DNA from: Symbiodinium natans
Taxonomy: Eukaryota > Sar > Dinophyceae > Suessiales > Symbiodiniaceae
Assembly: GCA_905221605.1 (NCBI GenBank)
Contig: CAJNDS010000058.1
Span: 1,029,492-1,093,491, forward strand
Length of the DNA: 64,000 nt
Direction: 5' to 3'
Of the stretch, positions 56,463 to 64,000 are shown in pieces. Made by a program: the position numbers and the translations under genes. A model generated the notes under the pieces. The model saw only the letters and a program-made list of their open reading frames with translations, was not told the DNA's origin and did not search any database. Position 1 is the stretch's first letter. The number at the start of each line of letters is the position of its first letter.

Positions 56463-56924
56463 GGAAGCCCTAAGCTGCTGAACCTTTGAACTCCCCAAAC
56501 CCCCTAAATCCTTCATCCCTCACGGCCATAGAGCTCCAAACCTCCGCAAACACATGTTTCCGGCACCCCCGCAAGCCCCACAAGCCCTGAAGTATCCCGG
56601 CAAGTTATTTTTGCTTTTCAGTATTTTTAGTAGGCCCGGCTTTACAAACCCCATGAAAGGCCCCCCCCCCTCCGCCCTCCGCCCTCCGCCTTTCTTGTGT
56701 CCTGAGGGTTTTCAGGCATGGGGCATGGCTCGTCTGGAGTGTCTTTGGAGGATCTTGAGCTGACCAACCCTGAAACCTGAAGCCTAAACCTAGACCCGAA
56801 ACAACCCCTAAAAGATACCCCAAACGATAAGGCGGGTCTCAGGATTTCGGGGCGTGAGGGTTTGGCGGGCTTTTGCTTCTAAAGTCCCCTTAGGTTTGAG
56901 GGTCTCGGTCAGCGGGGCTGAGAG
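56463..56924. other. Intron-like, unassigned
   Basis: No exon seen; short CT-rich tracts. Confidence 0.35.
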
Positions 56925-57024
56925 CAGGACAGCAGGCATCGCGCAGACATCGACGCCCTCCGCGATCAGCTGACATCCGCGCTCGAGGCCTCGAACGCAC
57001 ACTTCCGATGTTGCGAATACAGGG
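56925..57024 (+). CDS. Candidate exon, coiled coil
   Basis: AG at 56924 (or 56935). The frame reads HRADIDALRDQLTSALEASN then AHFRCC. Donor GTTAGG at 57025 or a GC donor nearer the end of the helix. One of the clearest coiled-coil exons. Confidence 0.6.
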
Positions 57025-57205
57025 GTTAGGATTTAGGGCTTAGGGTTAGGAGTTAGGGTGCCAGAGCTCGTTCGGACTTCTTGTGTTGAGAATACAGATC
57101 AAGGCGTCTTTGAATGGAACCCCGTCTTTTTGCATAGGTATCATGAGCCAAGAGCCCCCGGAACCCGAAGCCCGAAGCTCCTGAGACCAGCTCCTCCTTG
57201 AACAG

Positions 57206-57260
57206 TTGAGGCCGAGATCCTCAAAGCAGAGTCTGAAACTCCCAATCCTACAAACCCCCA
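57206..57260 (+). CDS. Candidate exon
   Basis: Acceptor GAACAG at 57205. The frame reads EAEILKAESETPNPTNPQ, in the phase left by the previous exon. Donor unclear. Confidence 0.4.
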
Positions 57261-57284
57261 GTTTCAGGCCTAAAAACCTCGCAG

Positions 57285-57360
57285 GGTTTAGGTTTTGGGT
57301 TTAGGGTTTAGGGTTTAGGGTTTAGGGTTTAGGGTTTAGGGTTTAGGGTTTAGGGTTTCA
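57285..57360 (+). repeat. (TTTAGGG)n array
   Basis: About ten units; TTTCAG at its end is the acceptor of the next exon. Confidence 0.95.
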
Positions 57361-57361
57361 G

Positions 57362-57423
57362 CCTCCAAGACCAAAACCCCCTAGAAACCCAGAGCCTGAC
57401 AACACCCCAACGGGCACTTGGAG
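57362..57423 (+). CDS. Candidate exon ending in introner TIR
   Basis: AG at 57361; donor GTTCATGG at 57424 inside the family A terminal repeat. The frame reads LQDQNPLETQSLTTPQRALG; another frame (Pro-rich) is also open. Confidence 0.4.
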
Positions 57424-57832
57424 GTTCATGGTACTTTTTAACCAATGGTGACTGTACTAATGACTGTACTTTTTACCATATTATGGCACTGAAGGGGCTT
57501 CTAAGTGGGTTCTAAGTACACCTTTATAAGTACAGTTATAGTTCTCATTGAGCAGCGTTTTTTTTCTAGGAGCAAGGCTACGTAGGTAGGTTTGCGTAGG
57601 GTCCGCGTAGGCAAGTCTATGCAGTATGGGCGCGTAGGTCCGCGTAGGTTGTCTATGCTTGCCGCGTAGGTCCGCATAGGCACACGTCAACAACATACTC
57701 CGCGCGTAGGCCGCGCGCCTACTAAACATGAGCTGACGCGTAGGCCCGCGTAGGATGCCCATGCCATTACAACACCCCACGCAATGAAAAAAAAAATGCT
57801 CAATTGGTTACTAATTGCCATGAACCTCCAAG
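57417..57832 (+). mobile_element. Introner-like element, family A copy 3, with nested GCGTAGG repeats
   Basis: Inverted ends CTTGGAGGTTCATGG and CCATGAACCTCCAAG, flanked by CA. Between about 57590 and 57755 lies a block of degenerate GCGTAGGTCC repeats absent from other copies. CAG directly after the right end is the acceptor of the next exon. Confidence 0.7.
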
Positions 57833-57835
57833 CAG

Positions 57836-57911
57836 GCGCTGCGCTGCGACCAAGCCGCCCTGCGCGAGTCTGCGGAAGCCTCCAACCGGGCAGAGCTCCA
57901 GGCCGGGCGAG
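57836..57911 (+). CDS. Candidate exon, coiled coil
   Basis: Acceptor CCAAGCAG at 57835, GC donor at 57912. The frame reads CDQAALRESAEASNRAELQA. Confidence 0.6.
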
Positions 57912-57954
57912 GCTTCTGAATGTTGTTTTTGCTACCTTGTTTGCTGTTGTTCGG

Positions 57955-58008
57955 GTTTGGGGTTTTGGGGTTTTGGGGTTTGGGGTTTAGGGTTTAGGGT
58001 TTCAGCTT
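57955..58008 (+). repeat. (TTTTGGGG)/(TTTAGGG) array
   Basis: Mixed units downstream of the exon ending 57911. Confidence 0.85.
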
Positions 58009-59204
58009 TTAAGTTCAGGAGCGGCTTTGTAGCGGTTTCTTGACTGGATTTGGATAATGCAAGAATGTATTGAGTAATCGTCATGACAAGGAAGACAAGA
58101 GGTACCCAAACTGTTTCAGCCTTTGTCTCATGTCAGTTGTATCCTATGGTCTTCTTCCTGCTCAATGAAAATACAGTAACAAATGATTGGAAAGGAAACT
58201 AAATGAAGCACGATATCATTTTCTGAACGAAAGAAGAGAGTGAAAGAAGAGAGCGATATGAACGGTCTGTAAATTCCGGTGTGCACTCCTCCACTGACAA
58301 TGTGTCTGCAGATTGCACGGTAGATTTGCAGAGGCCTTGCGCTCGCAAGTCAGCGGCTGGATGGAGGCTGGGCATTGATCCAAGGCGCTAGAAAACCCCT
58401 AAACCCCTAAACCCTAAACCCTATACCCTATACCCTAAACCCTCCGAAGGTAGTTTGCAGTTTCTGGTGTTCGACACGGCGGGTGCTGCTTCCGAAGTAC
58501 TCAACCCTAAACCCTAAACCCAAGACCCTAAACCCTGGGGTCTCCGCCGGTGTGACATCATCTGGTGTAGTGGTTCGACGCTCAGGGAACGTAGACCCAA
58601 AACTTTCATCTTCCTGAAACATCAGGCCCTACCTCATGGCTTAGGATAGATGAAATAGCTCATCATCAAGATCAGCCCCTTTCACACCCTCACAAGGGAT
58701 GCGAGGCTGCCATACATGGCTATATATACATATATATGCATATATATATATATATACACACACATTCGGTCACCCGGGGGAATAGCGTCGCCCGATTTTC
58801 TAAAACCAAAACTCCTTCTTTTGTTTTGATTCAAACCACCCCGGCAGGCGCTCTCCATTACCAGGTCACAGACTCTGCCACCGCCAGTCGACACCCACGC
58901 TGCCGCGGCCTCAGTCTAGTTAACTTCAGGCCTACTGCCCTTAGGTTTAGGTTTCAGGGTCGAGGGTTCCGGGTTTGGGTTCTAGGGTTTGGGATTTCGG
59001 TGCTCTTAGGCTGCAGGTCTTTGGGTTTTGCGGGTTTAGGGCTCTGCAGGGCTCAGCCCAGAAAGGGGCCATGTTGGGAAGTTGTTGTTTGGGGTTTATG
59101 TACCAAAGAAGCTGGGCCACGCCTATACGTATGTTTTTCAGAGTTTTTTGCCTAGCGTGTTTTTTCAAACCCTCCATAAAAGACCTTTGTACATATACTT
59201 GCAT
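58009..59204. other. Sparse region
   Basis: Possible short exons at 58332-58373 (frame ALRSQVSGWMEAG) and 58848-58917 (frame ALSITRSQTLPPPVDTHAA). Short CCCTAAA arrays lie at 58395-58445 and an AT microsatellite at 58720-58762. Boundaries are weak. Confidence 0.35.
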
Positions 59205-59326
59205 AGACCCTAAACCCGAAACCCTAAACCCTAAACCCCAAACCCTAAACCCTAAACCCTAAACCCTAAACCCTAAACCCTAAACCCTAAACCCTAAACC
59301 CTAAACCCTAAACCCTAAACCCTAAA
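59205..59326 (-). repeat. (CCCTAAA)n array, ~17 units
   Basis: Near-perfect. Confidence 0.97.
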
Positions 59327-59439
59327 AGCAATGCTAGAAGGGAATCAGAAACCAGGCGAACTGCCTCGAGCAAGCGTGTGAATAGTATACGGTCATGAAG
59401 TTACCATGTTCGGCTTCTGAAGGATGTGTGTTTTTGTAG

Positions 59440-59488
59440 GGTTTAGGTTTAGGGTTTAGGGTTTCGGGTTTAGGGTTAGGGTTTAGGA
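59440..59488 (+). repeat. (TTTAGGG)n array
   Basis: About seven units with variants. Confidence 0.85.
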
Positions 59489-59757
59489 TTCTCTAGGAAG
59501 GGTTCAGGACTGTTGCTCGTGCTTGTGCGTTCCGTGAGGACTTTAGGGGTTTGGGGTCTGGGTCCTTAGGGGGATGGGTGACGTGGGTTTAGAAGGTGTT
59601 TGGCGTCTTCTGATACAGTTTGGTTTGGCCACAGAAGTTCTCAGCTGGCGTTGTATGCCCTAGGCCCGCTTCACATCCCAAACCCCAAATCCTTAAAGGC
59701 TCTGGACCCTGAACCCAAACACCGCTTCGATCTCTAGTATCACTCTTAATTTTAACG

Positions 59758-59850
59758 CAAATCCCTAACCCTTCTAAACCCTAAACCCTCTAAACCCCCC
59801 ATAAAGCCTCCAAACGCCCCAAAAACCCTGTAAACCCTCTCTAAACCCTC
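59758..59850 (-). repeat. (CCCTAAA)n array, degenerate
   Basis: Ends 17 bp before the exon at 59868. Confidence 0.8.
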
Positions 59851-59867
59851 AACACCCCCCTATGCAG

Positions 59868-59963
59868 CCCTGTATGCCTGCCAGGAGGACCTCGAGAAAC
59901 TCCGCGAGGACCTCAGCGAGGAGTGCGGTGAGCTGGCCGAGAGGCGGGCTGCCCCAAATATCG
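59868..59963 (+). CDS. Candidate exon, coiled coil
   Basis: Acceptor TATGCAG at 59867. The frame reads LYACQEDLEKLREDLSEEC then GELAERRAAPNI. Either GTGAGC at 59928 or GTTTAGGG at 59964 is the donor. Confidence 0.65.
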
Positions 59964-59971
59964 GTTTAGGG
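59964..59971 (+). repeat. Target duplication of family D copy 3
   Basis: GTTTAGGG, repeated at 60071-60078. Confidence 0.65.
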
Positions 59972-60070
59972 TTGGGATGTTCCCCCTTTTGCGAACAGTC
60001 CTGAATAGGGATTATAAGGGGGTACTGGAATCCCTATAAAGGACTGTTAGAAAAAGGGGGAACATCCCAA
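59972..60070 (+). mobile_element. TIR element, family D copy 3
   Basis: 99 bp with near-perfect inverted ends TTGGGATGTTCCCCCTTTT and AAAAAGGGGGAACATCCCAA. It sits in the intron directly after the exon ending 59963. Confidence 0.8.
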
Positions 60071-60184
60071 GTTTAGGGACAGGCCAGCCTGGGACTAGAA
60101 TTCTTGGGATTGGGCCTCCAACCTTACCTTGGGGACCAAAAATGTACCATAAAGGTGATGGCTCATGTACCTCAATGGGGATTA

Positions 60185-60290
60185 TATAGGGCATGGTTCC
60201 CTTTTTGGGGGTTCCGATAGTAAGGGTGGTGATATTTTGGGGTATATCCGGGCTTCCCTAATCTGGGAAATGCCCATATTATCCCCAATT
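60185..60290. repeat. Family G short repeat
   Basis: CCCTTTTTGGGGGTTCC and GGGGTATATCC resemble the 41680 copy in reverse. Confidence 0.4.
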
Positions 60291-60342
60291 GTTGGCTTGA
60301 TTTTTGTCCCCCAAGGTATGGTTTGAGGATTCACGTTCGCAG

Positions 60343-60421
60343 GCTGGGAGCTGATGTGGCGACCCTTCGCGCGCAAATGGCTGAGGGTTTGGCAGAGGCT
60401 GGCAGGGCAGGGGACTATAGG
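60343..60421 (+). CDS. Candidate exon, coiled coil
   Basis: Acceptor TTCGCAG at 60342, donor GTTTAG at 60422. The frame reads LGADVATLRAQMAEGLAEAG. Confidence 0.65.
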
Positions 60422-60448
60422 GTTTAGTGCTAGGGTTTAGGGTTTAGG

Positions 60449-60617
60449 GTTGCCCAAGCATTGTCTTCTGTGAATGGCCGCTGGAATTCCACAAGGGTAA
60501 GGGCCTTCGAAAAGGTTGCTGACACGGAGCTCCCCCTTGTTGTTCGGTGGACGTTGCCCAAGTGTGCAAACGCTCCGGGGCTGCGCTCAGTCCCTCGCAG
60601 CCACCACAAGTCTCGAA
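60449..60617 (+). CDS. Candidate exon, possibly longer read-through
   Basis: The frame reads VAQALSSVNGRWNSTR up to a GTAAGG donor at 60497. It stays open further (VADTELPLVVRWTLPK, GLRSVPRSHHKSRN) to the TTTAGGG array. I cannot choose between the short and long versions. Confidence 0.45.
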
Positions 60618-60675
60618 ATTTAGGGTTTAGGGTTTAGGGTTTAGGGTTTAAGGTTTAGGGTTTAGGGTTGAGGGC
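60618..60675 (+). repeat. (TTTAGGG)n array
   Basis: Eight units following the exon. Confidence 0.9.
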
Positions 60676-61021
60676 TAAGTCCACCCTCAGATTGGCCCGC
60701 AGAGCCCTGAACGCGAAGCCCTAATTCTGAACCACAAAGAAGCCTTCGGGTCGATGAGACATGAAAGCGCTAAGTCCAGCGGCATGCCCCCTTATCCCAA
60801 AACAAAAGTAGCCACGCCCTCCATCCCCAAATCGACCCTTAAACCCTGTACCCTACACCGAGCCCCAAAATTCCCTAAACCCTGAACCCCGACTTGCCAC
60901 TCAAGAAGTTGGCAAGCCCCGAAGATAGGGCTAAAACCAATATCCCGATACCCCGATACCCTCTACCCATGGCCCCAGCTAGAACTACCCATGCACCTTC
61001 CAGTAGAGAGAGCCCGTTCAG
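60676..61021. other. Intron-like, unassigned
   Basis: CCCTAAA-like units at 60835-60895, otherwise unique. Confidence 0.35.
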
Positions 61022-61060
61022 GTGCGAACCATGCAGGCCGCCTGTGGTGGCGATGTTCAG
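61022..61060 (+). CDS. Candidate exon
   Basis: Acceptor GTTCAG at 61021, donor GTGCAT at 61061. The frame reads VRTMQAACGGDVQ. Confidence 0.4.
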
Positions 61061-61114
61061 GTGCATCGGAAGTTTTAGTTTCGAGCACCCAAGCAGAACC
61101 AAAGTCAGCATGAG

Positions 61115-61154
61115 GGTGGCGTTAGCTTGTATGCTGAGGCTTCGTATCAACAAG
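61115..61154 (+). CDS. Candidate exon
   Basis: AG at 61114, GC donor at 61155. The frame reads GGVSLYAEASYQQ. Confidence 0.35.
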
Positions 61155-61201
61155 GCCCGATAGTTACGCATTTGAGGCTCCTGCAGGTATAGGATTTGCA
61201 G

Positions 61202-61320
61202 GGCTGAATCTCAGAGGAATGAGTCGGAACACAGCTTCGGAATCCTAAGCCCCAAGGAGGCTGGCCGCGAGTCAGAAGCTCTCAGTTGGACCTTTTTGAT
61301 GAGGCATCCTACTACGATCC
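61202..61320 (+). CDS. Candidate exon
   Basis: Acceptor TTTGCAG at 61201, donor GTACCT at 61321. The frame reads AESQRNESEHSFGILSPKEA then GRESEALSWTFLMRH. Confidence 0.5.
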
Positions 61321-61339
61321 GTACCTTTAAGGAGGCCCG

Positions 61340-61395
61340 AACCTTAAACCCAAACCCTAAACCCTAAACCCTAAACCCTAAACCCTAAACCCTAC
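61340..61395 (-). repeat. (CCCTAAA)n array
   Basis: About eight units upstream of the exon at 61415. Confidence 0.95.
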
Positions 61396-61414
61396 GTTGG
61401 TCGCTGTTGGCCAG

Positions 61415-61466
61415 ATGCTCCGCGGTGACTGGGAGTCGCGCTGGAAAGAGATGAAGGAGACCTGCC
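61415..61466 (+). CDS. Candidate exon
   Basis: Acceptor GGCCAG at 61414, donor GTACCC at 61467. The frame reads MLRGDWESRWKEMKETC. Confidence 0.55.
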
Positions 61467-61494
61467 GTACCCACCATATTACTAGCCAATCGTT

Positions 61495-61525
61495 TGGGGT
61501 TTAGGGTTTAGGGTTTAGGGTTTAG
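61495..61525 (+). repeat. (TTTAGGG)n array
   Basis: Four units at the 5' side of the intron. Confidence 0.9.
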
Positions 61526-61660
61526 AAGTTTATGATACTTACTAACCAATTATGACTGTACTTATAACCCACTCATAAGCCCCTCAAGTGCCCTAACATG
61601 GTTATAAGTACAGATACAAGTACACTTATAATTGATTGATAAGTACCATGAACCTCCAAG
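61521..61660 (+). mobile_element. Introner-like element, family A copy 4
   Basis: Right end TACCATGAACCTCCAAG intact, left end diverged. It fills the 3' part of an intron; TAG right after it is the acceptor at 61663. Confidence 0.7.
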
Positions 61661-61663
61661 TAG

Positions 61664-61711
61664 CAGGGCACACCCTATGGTTCCGGGAGTATGCGGAGAA
61701 CATGCCTTGCT
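61664..61711 (+). CDS. Candidate exon
   Basis: Acceptor CCAAGTAG at 61663. The frame reads GHTLWFREYAENMPC in the phase of the exon ending 61466. Donor uncertain (GA type proposed). Confidence 0.4.
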
Positions 61712-61735
61712 CAGATTTCTGAGTTCGTGCCACAG

Positions 61736-61853
61736 GTGGGCCTCATCACGAGTGGGGGGTAGCTACCATACACACTTGCCCGAGGATGCAGAATCTGCCA
61801 AAGCTGCAGAGAACGCGGTGGAGGCGTTCAGCCTGCAGTTCCTGGTTAAGTGA
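61736..61853 (+). CDS. Candidate terminal exon
   Basis: Acceptor GCCACAG at 61735. The frame reads SRVGGSYHTHLPEDAESAKA then AENAVEAFSLQFLVK and ends in TGA at 61851-61853. Likely the C-terminus, or GTTAAG at 61845 is used as a donor. Confidence 0.55.
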
Positions 61854-61934
61854 CTTAAGTGATTGCAGGGCTGGTCTTTTCTGCTTTCTGAGAAGTCTGA
61901 GACATTGCCAGCGTTACAGTCGGGCCTTACAAGA

Positions 61935-61983
61935 GCCTAAACCCTGAACCCTGAACCCTAAACCCTAAACCCTAAACCCTAAC
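61935..61983 (-). repeat. (CCCTAAA)n array
   Basis: Seven units with CCCTGAA variants. Confidence 0.9.
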
Positions 61984-62085
61984 GCCATCACCGAAGAACG
62001 TAAACCTGCTTTGCGTGTTCGCGTCAGGTGATTGCATGTCTTCTGGGAGCCCCCTGAGCTTAAAATTTCAAGTCCTAAACAAGCC

Positions 62086-62255
62086 CTACAATATACTATA
62101 ATATACTAGAATATACCAGAATATAGTATAATTGTATAATATACCATAATATACCATAATGTACCAGAATATACCAGAATATAGTATGATATACCAATCT
62201 ATACCAGAATGTACCATCATATACCAGAATATAGTATAATATACCATGTTGTACC
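62086..62255 (+). repeat. 10-bp satellite ATATACCAGA
   Basis: About sixteen imperfect copies with strict 10-bp period. Confidence 0.9.
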
Positions 62256-62275
62256 CTAATATGCCTACATTCTAG

Positions 62276-62365
62276 CTTTTGAGCGCCTCGAAAGAATGCA
62301 GCAAGGCGCCGCAGAGCCCAGTCGCAAGCCCCTCACTCGGCGATGAAGGCACAGCTGCCAGATGG
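62276..62365 (+). CDS. Candidate exon, Ser/Pro-rich
   Basis: Acceptor TTCTAG at 62275 and donor GTTTAGG at 62366. The frame reads LLSASKECSKAPQSPVASPS, 30 codons in phase 0. Confidence 0.5.
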
Positions 62366-62460
62366 GTTTAGGGTTTAGGGTTTAGGGCTTAGGGTTTAGG
62401 GTTTAGGGTTTAGGGTTTAGGGTTTAGGGTTTAGGGTTTGGGGTTTGGGGTTTAGGGTGT
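62366..62460 (+). repeat. (TTTAGGG)n array
   Basis: About thirteen units starting as the donor of the exon ending 62365. Confidence 0.95.
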
Positions 62461-63084
62461 ACTGGGGAATCCCCGCGGCCCCCCTATCCGGCGCTTATAG
62501 CGCCTCAAGGGGCTTTGGAAATTGGCTTCTGGGACCATCGTTTTTCATCTGAACACCTGATTGTTTCGCCGGAAGGCCTATGGCTGTCGTCAGCCTCGGA
62601 CGGCTTGCTTAACCAACTTCACTCCCGTTTCACAAGCCCCATGAAGATCTCCTAAACCCGGAGCCTGATAAGCCTCCACACCCAACCCCCGAAGAGAAAT
62701 GAGGGCCCCCCCCCCGCCTGGTGTTCCCAAGAATCTGACGCCTCAAGTAGAAGGTATCATTAGGACCGGAGATACTTTGGGGGCCCCTGGCTGGGCCCAA
62801 GCCCGAAGCCTCTTCGGGGGACTGGGGGTTTCACCTAGACTCAGACCCTCGCCCCAGTGACACCACTAAACTCTAAAGTCCTGAACCCTGAGCTACTGCC
62901 CCTGACACTCCCATTGAGGGGAGATGAGGTGGAGCAGATGCGGGCAAGTTCAGAATGTTGAGGAGGTTCAGGGTTGGGGTCTATTGGGTATCTGGATTTG
63001 GGTCTACCTTTTTTCACCGGCTCGGCAGCTGAAGAAGCCTCAAAGTTGACTCCCCAACCCAGAAGTTCGACTCGTGCGCCGGTC
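62461..63084. other. 5' flank or intron of the RCC1-like gene
   Basis: No telomere-type array and no clear exon. The frame of the next gene is open back to 62962 and an acceptor (CTCGGCAG at 63029) could start its exon. Confidence 0.4.
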
Positions 63085-64000
63085 ATGCCAATCACCATCG
63101 AGGTGAGCTTGCTAAGTGGCAGGTCGGTGTTGCTGGAAGCAGGACCGGATGAGCTCCTCGATACCCTGAAGAGCAGAGCCCAGGAGGCCTTGTCAGTTGG
63201 CAGGGGCAGACTCCTGGACTCGTCTGGAAGTCTTCTGGACGGAGCAGCCACGCTTGAGGAATGTAGGCTGCAGAGTGGCGACACGCTTACCATGCAGATA
63301 AGCAGCGTTCGCATTCGGGGCAATTCTGGAGCTTTTGCCGCCATTCTGTCTGATGGGTCGGTGGTGACCTGGGGCGACGCAGACTGCGGTGGTGACAGCA
63401 GCGCCATCCAAGAGCAGCTGAGGGACGTGCAGCAGATCCAGGCTACGAACGCAGCTTTTGCTGCCATTCTGGGCGATGGGTCTGTTGTGGCCTGGGGCCA
63501 TCCTGACTTTGGCGGCGACAGTGGAGATGTGAAAGATCAGCTCAAGGGTGTGAAGCAAGTCCAAGCTACCGACTTTGCTTTTGCTGCCATTCTGGCTGAC
63601 GGGTCCGTTGTGACCTGGGGTGATGCTGAGTATGGTGGGAGAGAGAGCTTTGCCGTGCAAGGTCAGCTGAAGGATGTGCAGCAGGTCCAGGCTACTAGTG
63701 GGGCTTTCTCTGCGATCCTGCGCAATCGAGCTGTTCTGACCTGGGGCTATGCCCACTACGGTGGCAACAGCAGGCGCGTTCAAGCTCAGCTGCAAGACGT
63801 GCAACAGATCCAAGCATCTCACTGGGCCTTTGCTGCCATTCTAGGTGATGGGTCTGTTGTGACCTGGGGCTTTGGCTGGTGTGGCGGAGACAGCAGTGCT
63901 GTGCAGGGTCAGCTGAAGGACGTGAAGCAGATCCAAGCTTCCGGGAGTGCATACGCTGCCATTCTGGGCGATGGGCTTGTTGTGACCTGGGGCGACGCGC
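63085..64000 (+). CDS. Ubiquitin-like plus RCC1-like repeat protein (HERC-like), 5' part
   Basis: 305 residues are seen and the frame is open to the window edge. From the ATG at 63085, residues 1-72 form a ubiquitin-like fold (MPITIEVSLLSGRSV, then LLEAGPDELLDTLKSRAQEA, RLLDSSGSLLDG, LQSGDTLTMQI). About six tandem 41-residue RCC1-type repeats follow (FAAILGDGSVVTWGDADCGG with V/AQxQLKDVQQIQA between), starting near 63331, 63454, 63577, 63703, 63826 and 63949. RCC1 repeats form beta-propellers that bind proteins or chromatin. Genes of this type are expanded in Symbiodinium relatives and are usually named HERC-like by similarity; no HECT ligase domain is visible here. There is no intron in the part seen. 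Confidence 0.85.
   Translation, partial: MPITIEVSLLSGRSVLLEAGPDELLDTLKSRAQEALSVGRGRLLDSSGSLLDGAATLEECRLQSGDTLTMQISSVRIRGNSGAFAAILSDGSVVTWGDADCGGDSSAIQEQLRDVQQIQATNAAFAAILGDGSVVAWGHPDFGGDSGDVKDQLKGVKQVQATDFAFAAILADGSVVTWGDAEYGGRESFAVQGQLKDVQQVQATSGAFSAILRNRAVLTWGYAHYGGNSRRVQAQLQDVQQIQASHWAFAAILGDGSVVTWGFGWCGGDSSAVQGQLKDVKQIQASGSAYAAILGDGLVVTWGDA

Noticed and set aside
1038-62460. TTTAGGG arrays as a true chromosome end
   Set aside because: They are scattered over the whole window in both orientations, separated by exon-like sequence and variant-rich; no array runs to the window edge.
1-64000. rRNA genes, bacterial operons or organelle DNA
   Set aside because: No rRNA-like or tRNA-dense stretches, no operonic gene spacing, and eukaryotic retroelements throughout.

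Overview
The window looks like nuclear DNA of a dinoflagellate, most likely Suessiales/Symbiodiniaceae. The evidence is a ubiquitin-like plus RCC1-like repeat gene at the right edge of a type expanded in Symbiodinium relatives, two retrotransposons with dinoflagellate architectures, a decayed copy of a repetitive gene family I associate with dinoflagellates, and dozens of internal plant-type (TTTAGGG)n arrays. There are no long host genes. What looks intergenic is mostly exon-poor gene space: about 70 short stretches (18-290 bp) on the + strand read as coding, many as coiled coil, with AG before them and GT, GC or GA after them.

Layout. 0-6.3 kb: small + strand candidate exons separated by telomere-type arrays. 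6.37-14.68 kb: a full-length LINE with a 15-bp target duplication, an ORF1, a 249-bp higher-order tandem repeat, and an ORF2 ordered RNase H, endonuclease, reverse transcriptase, zinc fingers. 15-24 kb: more candidate exons, a 758-bp TIR element with 8-bp TSD, and short inverted-repeat elements. 25.18-35.10 kb: a complete LTR (Ty1/copia-type) element on the - strand with ~230-bp LTRs, tRNA-Met-type primer site, purine tract, and a polyprotein broken by one frameshift; it also carries a methyltransferase-like and a 2OG-Fe(II)-oxygenase-like segment. 36-42.04 kb: a phase-consistent chain of + strand exons ending in a stop. 42.5-46.04 kb: - strand material, a decayed repetitive-family gene and a small gene with a lysine-rich C-terminus. 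46.6-62.4 kb: the richest run of + strand coiled-coil exons. 63.085 kb to the edge: start of the ubiquitin-like/RCC1-like gene.

Main observation: (TTTAGGG)n arrays lie mostly just downstream of candidate exons, often beginning with the splice donor GTTTAG, while (CCCTAAA)n arrays lie mostly just upstream of candidate acceptors. Many introns are therefore bounded by inverted telomere-type arrays that could pair in the pre-mRNA. Short TIR elements resembling introners add further splice sites, and one sits inside an exon. The large retroelements, the - strand block and the RCC1-like gene lack such arrays.

All exon calls are hand readings of frame and splice-site plausibility without transcripts. 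I cannot tell whether the + strand exons form one gene of over 60 kb or several; apparent stop-ended exons at 20612, 36774, 42039 and 61853 argue for several.
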